From Halobacterium sp. KA-4 (GTDB lineage Archaea > Halobacteriota > Halobacteria > Halobacteriales > Halobacteriaceae), in NCBI RefSeq assembly GCF_021028995.1, contig NZ_JAJJZG010000015.1, forward strand, positions 27,732-91,731: a DNA stretch of 64,000 nucleotides, written 5' to 3'. Below, one piece after another: positions 17,596 to 25,619 of this stretch (the first letter of the stretch is position 1; every line of letters begins with the position of its first letter). The position numbers were made by a program, and so were the translations under genes. A model generated the notes under the pieces. It did no database searches and was not told where the DNA came from. It was given only the letters and a program-made list of their open reading frames with translations.

Positions 17596-17659
17596 CTAAA
17601 ATACTCGTATATACACGTATATAAGCAACACTCAAGGAGTTGTAGCCAAACACACAGAT

Positions 17660-18460
17660 ATGGCAGACGACGACACACAGCTCGAGCGAGAAGTCAAAGA
17701 GTTCGGAAACGGAGCCCACGCCACCGTTCCACGAGAATGGCTCGGAGAAACGGTCGTCATCAGACCAGCCGAGGAAAACTCCAGCAAAGCCCTCCAACCC
17801 CCAATCACGACAGAAAAACTCCATTCAACCCTCAAAGACGCCTCTCGTGAAGACTTCACCCGCGAGATCCGCAACTCAGACAACTACCCACGCGAGGGTG
17901 AATACCAGTACGACCACGACCTACGACTCTCGATCGACGTCGAATTAGTCTACGAAAACGACACAGCAGGCATCCACGACGCAGAAGAAGGGAGGGTAAC
18001 TCATCTAATAGACAGACCGACGGAAGAAGAACTCCTCGAACACACCGAGTGGTGGGACACTTCAATGAGGCAGCCTGAGACCCTCGGTTGTATTGACCCT
18101 GCTGTATCTGGAGTTCTCGACCAGTACGGCATCACGTACGGCGACCTCTACCACTACACCATCAAATGGAATGGTGGCGGAAAGCGATCCTTCGACTTCT
18201 CAAACCGGCTTGCAGCAGAAGGACGGTTCTATCTCCCGATCTGGAGTCGGTACGACTCTCTCCAGGACTACAAGGATTCGAGCGCCTACCGGGTAGCGAC
18301 AGCTCTCACAGAAGCACCGGAAGAAGACTATCTCAAGTACCTCAATACGTTAACCGAACGCGGAATCAACTGGGGAGAACGTGAGAAGCGAGATGGAGCC
18401 ACAAGAGACGTCTCGCGAGAGGATATCCTTGAAGAATCTACCATCCCCGCCCCCAAGTAA
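17660..18460 (+). CDS. Protein with AbrB/DUF2080-like N-terminus, otherwise unknown
   Basis: A 266-aa protein. Residues ~10-32 (EVKEFGNGAHATVPREWLGE) match the short swapped-hairpin (AbrB/DUF2080-like) motif seen in haloarchaeal transposon- and plasmid-encoded proteins, where it binds DNA. The remaining ~220 residues are acidic and aromatic-rich and are not recognised. A TATA-like TATATAAGC lies at 17618-17626, next to a doubled CGTATATA word, so the transcript starts just beyond the IS end. It lies upstream of the 13-bp repeat array and the parA gene, so it may belong to the same maintenance region; this is inference only. Confidence 0.6.
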   Translation: MADDDTQLEREVKEFGNGAHATVPREWLGETVVIRPAEENSSKALQPPITTEKLHSTLKDASREDFTREIRNSDNYPREGEYQYDHDLRLSIDVELVYENDTAGIHDAEEGRVTHLIDRPTEEELLEHTEWWDTSMRQPETLGCIDPAVSGVLDQYGITYGDLYHYTIKWNGGGKRSFDFSNRLAAEGRFYLPIWSRYDSLQDYKDSSAYRVATALTEAPEEDYLKYLNTLTERGINWGEREKRDGATRDVSREDILEESTIPAPK

Positions 18461-18569
18461 CGCGCCATTAGCCGCAAGCCACTCGGATATGGGGCGTCCG
18501 GTTACTGGCTCTCGTCCCCCCACTGTGGTATAGTGTGTCTCTGTAACCAGGAACGCCCGTTCCAGGTCG

Positions 18570-19141
18570 AGTCCACGGTTCACATCTCTGTTACTGCAAC
18601 AGGAACCTTCTCCCTGATTCAGATTCATGAGTCGGGAGCGCGCTTCGCGATCGTGGTTCTGTATCCGGTTCCCTACCCACGAATCTGATCCGCGTTCCTG
18701 TTCCCTGGCACTGTAACTTGTCTTTGAATCATGGACTTGTTACTCGTATCTGTTTCATGGGGCCGATCCACGTGCTCGTCCCATGCTCCTGCATCGTGAG
18801 TTTGCTACACGAAACTGACACTCGCTCCAAGCACACGTGCCCGGCACATAGTCCAGTATCGCGGAACAATACCTTGGTACTGTTTCTTGATCCTGCTCCA
18901 CGAACCTGAACCATGTTCCTGTGCCATATATCTGTACCACGTTTCTGTCACATGGTTCAATAACACACTCCAGTACCATGGCACAGTATTGTGGTACACT
19001 CCCGTGTACCCGAGTCCTGAATCACATACGTGATAGTGAGATCTGGTACTGGAGCTTGAACCAGAAGCATGTGCCAGGTTCATGGAACCATACTTCGGCA
19101 CACTACCCTGGTATTGGTCCGTGTAGCTGGCGCGGGTTCCA
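18570..19141. repeat. Array of 44 phase-locked 13-bp degenerate repeats (candidate partition site)
   Basis: Cutting the sequence every 13 bp from 18570 gives 44 units without a single slip. The consensus is G-NNN-C-N-Y-G-NNN-C-W. By my count C is at position 5 in 40 of 44 units, G at position 8 in 41, a pyrimidine at position 7 in 41 and C at position 12 in 38. Flanking bases vary freely. The unit is self-complementary in pattern (two GNNNC half-sites), as expected for a site bound by a repeating dimer. There is no coding potential, because the period is not a multiple of three. The array ends 254 bp before parA. A more degenerate, out-of-phase continuation can be seen back to ~18543. Confidence 0.85.
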
Positions 19142-19316
19142 CCAACCTTAGACTTAGACCTGTTAATCAGCCACTCCACGCCCTATACTGGCCGCCTCCA
19201 TAGTTGCAGTTCATCGCGCTGGTACACTCAGACGCAGCCCCGATGAGGGACATCAGCCGGCTGGGAGGGGATCTCGACTCTCCTATACCTTGCATCTCCT
19301 ACCGCAGACCGATGTT

Positions 19317-19381
19317 GTACCCTGTACCACTAACACGGCTATGGTACACGGTCCTGTACCACGGTAGTGTACCGTGGTACG
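19317..19381. promoter_or_regulatory. Five 13-bp units over the parA promoter (putative autoregulatory operator)
   Basis: Five consecutive 13-bp units match the consensus of the large array: GTACCCTGTACCA, CTAACACGGCTAT, GGTACACGGTCCT, GTACCACGGTAGT and GTACCGTGGTACG. The last two form a perfect palindrome at 19356-19380, with 11-bp arms GTACCACGGTA and TACCGTGGTAC and a GTG centre. The block ends 14 bp before the parA ATG at 19396. Binding here should block or modulate parA transcription, as in known partition operons. The 175 bp separating it from the large array do not show the period. Confidence 0.75.
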
Positions 19382-19395
19382 TCTGACGCACATTT

Positions 19396-20373
19396 ATGGG
19401 AATGGCCAATCAACGGGTGTCTATGGCACCACCAACTGAATCGGTCTCTCAAACCGACAGCAACGACGAAGCCGCCGCTGAGCCGGGTTCAAGCGAACCG
19501 CGCGCCGTCAGCTTCGCGTTCCTCAAGGGCGGAACCTCGAAAACCACGCTCTCAATCAACACGGCACGCCACCTTGCGGAACGGAACGGAGAGGGCAGCA
19601 CGCTCTTCATCGACCTTGACCCGAACGGTCACGCCACCCGTAACTACGAATTCGGATACGACAACACCCTCTACAAATCTGGCACGGACCTCGATCAAGT
19701 TCTACTCGGCACGAAGGACAGCGGCCCAGACCCCGCCACCCTCCCAGTCGAAACGCCATTCAAGTTCGACCTGCTCCCATCCAGCAACGAACACGAATCC
19801 CTCGAAAAGCGAATCTCGTCTGAGGCCGCAGCTTCCTCGCGCCTACGCACGCGCCTCGTCGACCCACTGCTTGGTGACGAGTACGACTACATCATCATCG
19901 ACCAGCCGAGCAACTCCGGGATGATGAACAACAACGGTGTCGTCGCGTCGGGCAACATCCTCATGCCCATGCTCCCGAACGGGGAGACCATCGAATCCTA
20001 CAAGCGCACGCGCGAGCGCCTCATCATGCCACTCGAAGAACGGAACATGGACGCCAACATCCTCGCAGTCATCCCGAACCGCCTTGGGGCCCGCATCGAC
20101 CAGGAGACGAACGACCGCGTCCTCCTAGAAGCAATCAACACGAACGAGCGGTTCAAAACGTTAGTTCCAGACTTCGCCCGCATTACCGAGGAGGAGTGGG
20201 AGAAGATCGATGCTGGTGAAATGGAACCACCGAAGCCCGGAGTGCGTGACACCGCCGCCATCACGAACGGTATCGAGAAAGAAGGCGTTCCCCTCCTCGA
20301 CTACGCCCCGGAGAACGATCAGAACGACCACTTCGATGAAATCGCAGCCATCATCGAGCGTGGAGGTGTCTGA
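19396..20373 (+). CDS. parA: ParA-family partition ATPase
   Basis: A 325-aa ParA/MinD-type ATPase. The deviant Walker A FLKGGTSKTT (residues ~42-51) has the signature Lys. Switch I-like LFIDLDPNGHATRNY (~75) and Walker B-like YIIIDQPSNSG (~165) follow. Such proteins drive plasmid segregation together with a DNA-bound adaptor. The ~38-residue N-terminal extension is polar and may be unstructured. ATG 19396 or 19402 are both possible. The next gene starts 2 bp after its stop. The 13-bp operator units directly upstream suggest autoregulation. Confidence 0.9.
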   Translation: MGMANQRVSMAPPTESVSQTDSNDEAAAEPGSSEPRAVSFAFLKGGTSKTTLSINTARHLAERNGEGSTLFIDLDPNGHATRNYEFGYDNTLYKSGTDLDQVLLGTKDSGPDPATLPVETPFKFDLLPSSNEHESLEKRISSEAAASSRLRTRLVDPLLGDEYDYIIIDQPSNSGMMNNNGVVASGNILMPMLPNGETIESYKRTRERLIMPLEERNMDANILAVIPNRLGARIDQETNDRVLLEAINTNERFKTLVPDFARITEEEWEKIDAGEMEPPKPGVRDTAAITNGIEKEGVPLLDYAPENDQNDHFDEIAAIIERGGV

Positions 20374-20375
20374 AT

Positions 20376-20930
20376 ATGGGGGACGGATTCGGTGACCTCG
20401 ACGACGTCGTGGGTAAGAATGGAGAAGTGCAAGACCCCGATGAAACGGAGGTAGAACCCGAACCTGAACCCACGGATACGGAACCCACCACCAGTTCAGA
20501 CAGTTCAAACGCCGAGTCACAGACCCAAGAAGACTCCCAATCCGCAGCGGATACAACGGACGCTTCATCTCAACCGACAGAGATCGTCGCCGGAGATGCT
20601 GAAATGACGGCAGACCCGAATCTTGTTGCAGACCTAGCAACGCGGCCAGTGCCCGGAACGGCGACCGACTCTAACTACCCGTTCGCATTCCGCCGTGACA
20701 CGTGGAATGATGAACGCGGAAGCAATCTCAAATTCGTCCAGCGCCCCGAAACGAAGAAGCGGGAGGATGAAGTCCTAGAGGAGGTCACTGAGGAGCTCTA
20801 CCCGAACGTGGATATCAATATCACCGACGTCCGTGAAGCAGTCTACATTGCGGGCCTGATGAATCTCGATGACGCTGTTGATGTTCTCAACCAGTGGGGC
20901 TTTGCAGACTTGGAAGAACTCCGCGACTAG
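20376..20930 (+). CDS. Acidic partner of ParA, candidate centromere-binding adaptor
   Basis: A 184-aa protein starting 2 bp after parA, so it is co-transcribed with it. Residues ~20-85 are a disordered Glu/Thr/Ser-rich linker. The C-terminal ~80 residues (from YPFAFRRDTWNDERG) are a compact, charged, helical domain ending LDDAVDVLNQWGFADLEEL. No ParB nuclease-like or KorB HTH motif is visible. By position it should be the adaptor that links ParA to the 13-bp array. That function is inferred; the family is not recognised. Confidence 0.65.
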   Translation: MGDGFGDLDDVVGKNGEVQDPDETEVEPEPEPTDTEPTTSSDSSNAESQTQEDSQSAADTTDASSQPTEIVAGDAEMTADPNLVADLATRPVPGTATDSNYPFAFRRDTWNDERGSNLKFVQRPETKKREDEVLEEVTEELYPNVDINITDVREAVYIAGLMNLDDAVDVLNQWGFADLEELRD

Positions 20931-21057
20931 CAGTAGTTGCTAACGCGGTTTCTTTATTCAGGTAGATGCCTGAAAATGGAATGGCTGAATCAGTAAGTAG
21001 GAATGCAATCTGTTCGCACTGTCTACCGGGATAGACAGCCGCAGAGAACGCTCGCAA

Positions 21058-21174
21058 TTAGTCCGACTGGATTTGATCCCACGCTTCGACACACTCCTCG
21101 CAGAGGTAGCCAGTGTATCCGTCCACCTCGTAGTGTTCGACCGTCGTATTTCTGCCACAGCGCCCGCATTTCAT
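21058..21174 (-). CDS. Tiny zinc-finger protein (38 aa)
   Basis: A complete 38-aa frame reads MKCGRCGRNTTVEHYEV and then CEECVEAWDQI, giving two CxxC pairs 21 residues apart. This is the classic treble-clef/zinc-ribbon layout of haloarchaeal micro-proteins, many of which have proven expressed. ATG 21174 and TAA at 21058-21060 define it. It is convergent with the partition operon. The exact function is unknown; zinc-dependent protein or nucleic-acid binding is likely. Confidence 0.7.
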   Translation of the reverse strand: MKCGRCGRNTTVEHYEVDGYTGYLCEECVEAWDQIQSD

Positions 21175-21225
21175 GCGTTCCACTCCGATACTGCTTGAAT
21201 AGGGCGTGTCATAATCAGGACCGCG

Positions 21226-21969
21226 TTATTGGGTGCCGAATACTTCCAGCGCCTCTTTCTCTAGCCCAGATTTCGAGAATAATGAAATGACGTCGCCCGT
21301 TTCAATCCTGGTCTCGCCTTTCGGCGTTAGGATGTCGCCGTCGCGTTCGATGCCGACCACCAGCATTTCGTCAGCCAGCAGCCCCTTCTTGACTGCCTCC
21401 TCGATGGTAAGCCCTGCAACTTCCGCTCCCTCTGAGACGGTGAATTCGACGACCTCAGCGCCGCCAGCGAGACTCATGAAATCCGTCAGCGACGGCCCGA
21501 CGGGAACATCATCTGGGCCAAATGGGTTGTACGGCTGATGGTACTCGCCTTCGACGACGCTCTCGTCCTCGATCTCTAACCCGATGTCCGAGAGTTCGCC
21601 CGCGATACGGCTGATATCGTCCGTATTCGACCCGACGGCGGTTACTGCAATATTCGTCTTCCCAGTCATTAGCTCCCGGACGGACACGACGCCGGAAATC
21701 TCTAGTGCGGCCTGAGCGAGTCGGTCGCGGTCGGGAATCGGGGCCGTACAGCTGAACTGGTAGGTGACGCGTCCCTCGATAGATTTGTAGTTGATGTCGG
21801 CCAGATACCCGCGCAGCACGCCCTCCGCTTCGAGTTGATGGATTCGGTTTCGGATCGTTGCCGCGGTCACCTCCATCTCCTCTGCGATCTCCGCGGCTGT
21901 CGTGTTCCGGGCATCACGCGCTAGGTGATAGAGGACCCGCTTGTCAATCTCATCGACCCGATATTCCAT
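21226..21969 (-). CDS. Lrp/AsnC-type regulator with RCK-C (TrkA-C) domain
   Basis: A 247-aa regulator. Residues ~1-50 (MEYRVDEIDKRVLYHLARDA, then TAAEIAEEMEVTAATIRNRI) form an Lrp-type HTH. About 60-135 is an Lrp ligand-binding-like region. From about residue 165 the protein resembles the RCK-C domain of Trk systems (GLTIEEAVKKGLLADEMLVV, then TPKGETRIETGDVISLFSK). An HTH fused to RCK-C, next to trkA and trkH and divergent from them, implies control of potassium uptake by a nucleotide or cation ligand. The frame is open back to 22026; ATG 21969 is chosen because the HTH starts there. Confidence 0.85.
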   Translation of the reverse strand: MEYRVDEIDKRVLYHLARDARNTTAAEIAEEMEVTAATIRNRIHQLEAEGVLRGYLADINYKSIEGRVTYQFSCTAPIPDRDRLAQAALEISGVVSVRELMTGKTNIAVTAVGSNTDDISRIAGELSDIGLEIEDESVVEGEYHQPYNPFGPDDVPVGPSLTDFMSLAGGAEVVEFTVSEGAEVAGLTIEEAVKKGLLADEMLVVGIERDGDILTPKGETRIETGDVISLFSKSGLEKEALEVFGTQ

Positions 21970-22231
21970 ACTTGTACTAGGGTTAGAACGCATAACTAAT
22001 CCTCGATTTGTGAGCACACAACCCACTATTGTGTCTCCACGTACTTGTCATCATTCCCTATGCATATTTTGCAAATTAAAAAATCTACCCCAGATATTTC
22101 TCTTGCAAAAATATAATGCCAACTCTTATTGCGTGGTGACAATCTATCTGGGGGATAGCCGCCACCGAATCCGCACCAAACTGGTTTGATACTCAACCAT
22201 CGGTGTCCGACCTGAAGTGGCCGGCTAACCC

Positions 22232-22582
22232 ATGACACCATCACATATTGACCCCCCAGACGCCATCCCGACGGACGTCGCAGCAACGCTCGAACGCTGC
22301 AGTGATGCGGAACTCCGGGAGATCATTCACTACGCACAACAGCTCCTCCGAGCGCATCCGCCGCTAACGGACGCCATCGAGTCACGGCCGGGAGAAGACC
22401 TCGTTCGCATCGAGGACCACGGTGCATACACCATCGCCGTCGTCGAACGCCCCGGTGAAACGGACAAAGATCGTGGCCCGTTCGCCTACCGAGTCAACTG
22501 GGAGTCGGATGTCAACGGCGGAGAGGGTAAGTACAGGTGGCACTACCTCGGGAAGGTCTACAGCGACCCAGGGGGTGGCTGA
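22232..22582 (+). CDS. Hypothetical protein of the Trk island
   Basis: A 116-aa soluble protein. The first ~55 residues are helical (VAATLERCSDAELREIIHYA). The C-terminal half is beta-rich and ends YRWHYLGKVYSDPGGG. It starts one base before the UspA gene begins on the same strand (stop at 22582, ATG at 22584), so it is part of the potassium-uptake operon. I recall haloarchaeal homologues of this type only as hypothetical proteins. Confidence 0.7.
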   Translation: MTPSHIDPPDAIPTDVAATLERCSDAELREIIHYAQQLLRAHPPLTDAIESRPGEDLVRIEDHGAYTIAVVERPGETDKDRGPFAYRVNWESDVNGGEGKYRWHYLGKVYSDPGGG

Positions 22583-22583
22583 G

Positions 22584-23027
22584 ATGGCGAACTCGTTATT
22601 CCGGCGCGTTATTGCGCCAGTCGCTACCCCAGACGATGCGGCGACGACGGCCGACGCGCTCGCCCCGCACGTGAGGGGGACAGATTCGACAGTCGTTGCC
22701 ATTCACGTAATCGAGAAGGCTGGCGGTGCTCCTGACAAAGCGTCCGTAGAGCAACGCGAACAGTACGCCTCAGAGGTCTTCGACGTCGTCGCCGACGGCT
22801 TCGAAGGGACCGGAGTGACAGTCGAACTGGACCTCCGATACGGGACCGACGTTGCAGCGACGATTATCAACGCAGCCCACGACAAGGACGCCAGCGCCAT
22901 CGTCTTCACACCGCGTGGCGGGAGTCGATGGCGCAAACTCCTAACCGGCGACGTCGCTCACAGGCTCGTAACCGACAGCGACGTTCCGATTCTGAGCCTT
23001 CCAGACCACGAGGTGAATGAGACGTGA
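22584..23027 (+). CDS. Universal stress protein (UspA) family
   Basis: A 147-aa UspA-fold protein. It starts MANSLFRRVIAPVATPDDA, the usual first beta strand, and has the C-terminal ATP-binding-type loop in a variant form (SAIVFTPRGGSRW, then VAHRLVTDSDVPILSL). UspA-like subunits are often encoded with haloarchaeal cation transporters, where they may sense nucleotides. The longer frame from 22422 overlaps the upstream gene and is not used. Confidence 0.85.
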   Translation: MANSLFRRVIAPVATPDDAATTADALAPHVRGTDSTVVAIHVIEKAGGAPDKASVEQREQYASEVFDVVADGFEGTGVTVELDLRYGTDVAATIINAAHDKDASAIVFTPRGGSRWRKLLTGDVAHRLVTDSDVPILSLPDHEVNET

Positions 23028-23081
23028 ACGTCTACGCATATTGCTTGAACAGGTCCCTTACCGCGATTTAGAAATCCATTC

Positions 23082-23792
23082 ATGTACATCATCATCGTCG
23101 GAGCCGGCGATATCGGGTCGCCACTCATCGAAATTGCAACGAACGCAGGCTACGAGGTCGTCGTGATTGAGAAGACCACCGACCGGGCAGACGAGGTCGC
23201 TAGTGAGTACGACTGCATGGTTCTTCACGCGGACGCGACGGTCAAAGAGTCCCTGCTTGATGCGGGTGCTGACCGCGCGGACGCGATTATCACGACAACC
23301 GATCAGGACGCAACGAACGTGATGGTTTCGTTGCTCGCCCAAGAGCTCGAAATTCCGGCAATCGTTTCGGTCGTGCACAACCCCGAGCACATGAATCTGT
23401 TCCGGCAGATTGGCGTCAATACGATGGAAAATCCTCAGCGACTCATCGCAGAGTCGCTGTTCCGGTCAGTTGACCGGCCGTCCATCGTCGATTACATGCG
23501 CGTCGGAGAGGTTGCCGAAGTGTTCGAAATTACTGTCGCTGAAGATGCACCAATCTCCGGGATGACACTCAGCGAGGCGGACCAAGAAGGATTGCTTGAC
23601 GAGGAGACACTCGTCGTCGCAATTGAACGGAAAGGAACGGACTCCCCCATTACTCCTCGGGGTGACACTCGCATCAAGCAGGATGACCTCCTAACGGTCT
23701 ACTCCGGGACTGGGGCGACACCGAAGGTGACGGATGTCTTCGGTCATTACGAGGACCACGAGGAGGATTCCTCGGAGGGGTTTGGATTATGA
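23082..23792 (+). CDS. trkA: TrkA potassium-uptake regulatory subunit
   Basis: A 236-aa TrkA protein with an N-terminal RCK-N Rossmann domain (MYIIIVGAGDIGSPLIEIA; GxGxxG-type motif at ~7-12, acidic residue after the second strand). An RCK-C domain starts at about residue 145 (ISGMTLSEADQEGLLDEETL). It binds NAD(H)/ATP and gates the TrkH channel in the membrane. It lies 54 bp after UspA and 43 bp before trkH, consistent with an operon. Confidence 0.92.
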   Translation: MYIIIVGAGDIGSPLIEIATNAGYEVVVIEKTTDRADEVASEYDCMVLHADATVKESLLDAGADRADAIITTTDQDATNVMVSLLAQELEIPAIVSVVHNPEHMNLFRQIGVNTMENPQRLIAESLFRSVDRPSIVDYMRVGEVAEVFEITVAEDAPISGMTLSEADQEGLLDEETLVVAIERKGTDSPITPRGDTRIKQDDLLTVYSGTGATPKVTDVFGHYEDHEEDSSEGFGL

Positions 23793-23835
23793 ATTATCCA
23801 GCAAGCCCGCGGCGAAACGCGACTAGTAGTGACTA

Positions 23836-25386
23836 ATGAGAGTTGAGACAGACACGGTCGCACGCGACGTCGGCCGCATCGTACAGGCAGTCTCACTGAT
23901 GATGGTCGTCTCTATCGTCGTGGCGGCTGTCAACCGTGAGTTCTACGCCATCCCCGCATTCCTCGCCTCTACCGTCATCACAGCCGGAATTGGAACTGGG
24001 TTGGCCCGACGCTATCGAGATGCAGCACCGCCGGAGAAACGCGACGCGATGGTCACTGCGGCCAGCTCGTGGGCGATCGTTGGCATCCTCGGCGGATTAC
24101 CGTTTATCTTTATCGCGTGGACGATTCAGGTTGACCCATTCCCTGTTTGGGCGAATACACCACCAATAGATTCAACGACAGCGATATTCCTCCATCCGCT
24201 CGATGCGGTGTTCGAGAGTATGAGCGGCTTTACTGGGACGGGCCTAACGATGGCTGCTGTCGAAGAGAAACTCCCGCGGTCGCTGCACTGGTGGCGGTCG
24301 CTTATCGAGTGGATCGGTGGCGTCGGCGTCATCGTCTTGACTGTCGCCATTCTCCGGCGAAGTGGTGGCGGCGGATCGTATACGCTGTACGAGAGTGAAG
24401 CGCGCTCGGAGAAGATTCATCCGAGCATCGTCACGACTGTCCGAGAGATTTGGAAGATCTTCGTCGGCCTCACTGTCGGTTCGATCGTCCTCTTCCTGCT
24501 CGCTGGGATGCCGCTGTGGGATGCTATCAACCACGGAATGACTGGGATTGCGACGGGCGGGTTCTCCGTGCATGCGGAGTCTATTGGATACTACGACAGC
24601 CCGATTATTGAGTACGCGACGGTTCCGATAATGGTCGCGGGCAGCATCGCGTTCCCGATTCACTACCTACTGTTCAGAGGCGAGCTACGGAACTTCTACG
24701 CGGACCTCCAGACGCGGTGGGTTTTCCTCTGGTTCGCCGCCGGCTCACTCGCGCTAACTGGTATTCTGTACGCCAACGGCCAGTACGCGACGCTGGAGGA
24801 GACGTTCCGAGTGAGCCTGTTCCAGTTTGTGTCGGCGACGTCTAACACCGGCTTCGGGAGCGCGACGGTCGGTGGTGGGACTGAACAGGTGTGGAGTGCT
24901 GGCGCGACGTTACTGACGTGTCTGGGGATGCTGACCGGCGCCGCGGCGGGGTCCACGACGAGCGGGCTCAAACTGATTCGCGTCGCCACGCTCATCAAGG
25001 GCACCGTCTGGCAGATTCAGGAAGTATTCCGACCGAACACGGCGATTCGATACCTACGCATCGGCGAGCGCAAACTCAGCGAGCAGCAAGCCGAACGCGA
25101 ATACACCGAAGCAACCGTTGTATTCGTCCTCTGGATCACGTTCCTCGCTATCGGCGTTGCCGTCCTCCTCCGCGTCCTGTCCCCGGGGTATCCGTTAGAA
25201 TACGTGATTTTCGACGTGATGAGCGCGCAGAGCAACGTTGGGTTGGACTCTGGAATTACTGGGCCGGGGATGCCCGACACCGCGAAAGCGATGTTAGTCA
25301 TCAACATGTGGGTCGGCCGCTTGGAAATTATCCCCGTCGCAGTACTTCTCGGGACGATATTCCGCCGGTTCAATCTCTACCGATAG
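23836..25386 (+). CDS. trkH: TrkH potassium-uptake membrane protein
   Basis: A 516-aa polytopic protein of normal TrkH length. The repeated selectivity-filter regions are visible: FESMSGFTGTGLTM (~residue 118), HGMTGIATGGFS (~235), SATSNTGFGSATV (~333) and MSAQSNVGLDSG (~464), each with the conserved Gly. About ten hydrophobic helices are present. With TrkA it forms the potassium-uptake channel needed for salt-in osmoadaptation. It is the last gene of the island. Confidence 0.93.
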   Translation: MRVETDTVARDVGRIVQAVSLMMVVSIVVAAVNREFYAIPAFLASTVITAGIGTGLARRYRDAAPPEKRDAMVTAASSWAIVGILGGLPFIFIAWTIQVDPFPVWANTPPIDSTTAIFLHPLDAVFESMSGFTGTGLTMAAVEEKLPRSLHWWRSLIEWIGGVGVIVLTVAILRRSGGGGSYTLYESEARSEKIHPSIVTTVREIWKIFVGLTVGSIVLFLLAGMPLWDAINHGMTGIATGGFSVHAESIGYYDSPIIEYATVPIMVAGSIAFPIHYLLFRGELRNFYADLQTRWVFLWFAAGSLALTGILYANGQYATLEETFRVSLFQFVSATSNTGFGSATVGGGTEQVWSAGATLLTCLGMLTGAAAGSTTSGLKLIRVATLIKGTVWQIQEVFRPNTAIRYLRIGERKLSEQQAEREYTEATVVFVLWITFLAIGVAVLLRVLSPGYPLEYVIFDVMSAQSNVGLDSGITGPGMPDTAKAMLVINMWVGRLEIIPVAVLLGTIFRRFNLYR

Positions 25387-25590
25387 GGCGTGGATACGCT
25401 CTGACTGCGGCCTTCTATTCTCACACAAGGTTAGTTGTTCGTCTGTACTTACCGACTGTTTCACCCAGTACTCTGAATAAATAAACTGCACTTTCAACTA
25501 CTGCTAGCCTCGCTCAACCACGCTTCTGTTCGCGAGAAGGCTGCAAAGAATGTTAAGCAAACAGCACGAAATGTAGAATATCTAAAAGAT

Positions 25591-25597
25591 TTATAAG
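25591..25597 (+). promoter_or_regulatory. TATA box of the Type IIG gene
   Basis: TTATAAG lies 23-29 bp upstream of ATG 25620, in an AT-rich stretch, giving a near-leaderless transcript. Confidence 0.5.
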
Positions 25598-25619
25598 TGT
25601 TCTAGTCTAAAGCGCTTCC

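Noticed and set aside
18805..19179. Minus-strand frame of 124 codons across the 13-bp array
   Set aside because: The period of 13 bp is kept, not codon structure; the composition is Cys/Ser/Thr/Trp-rich and no start region fits.
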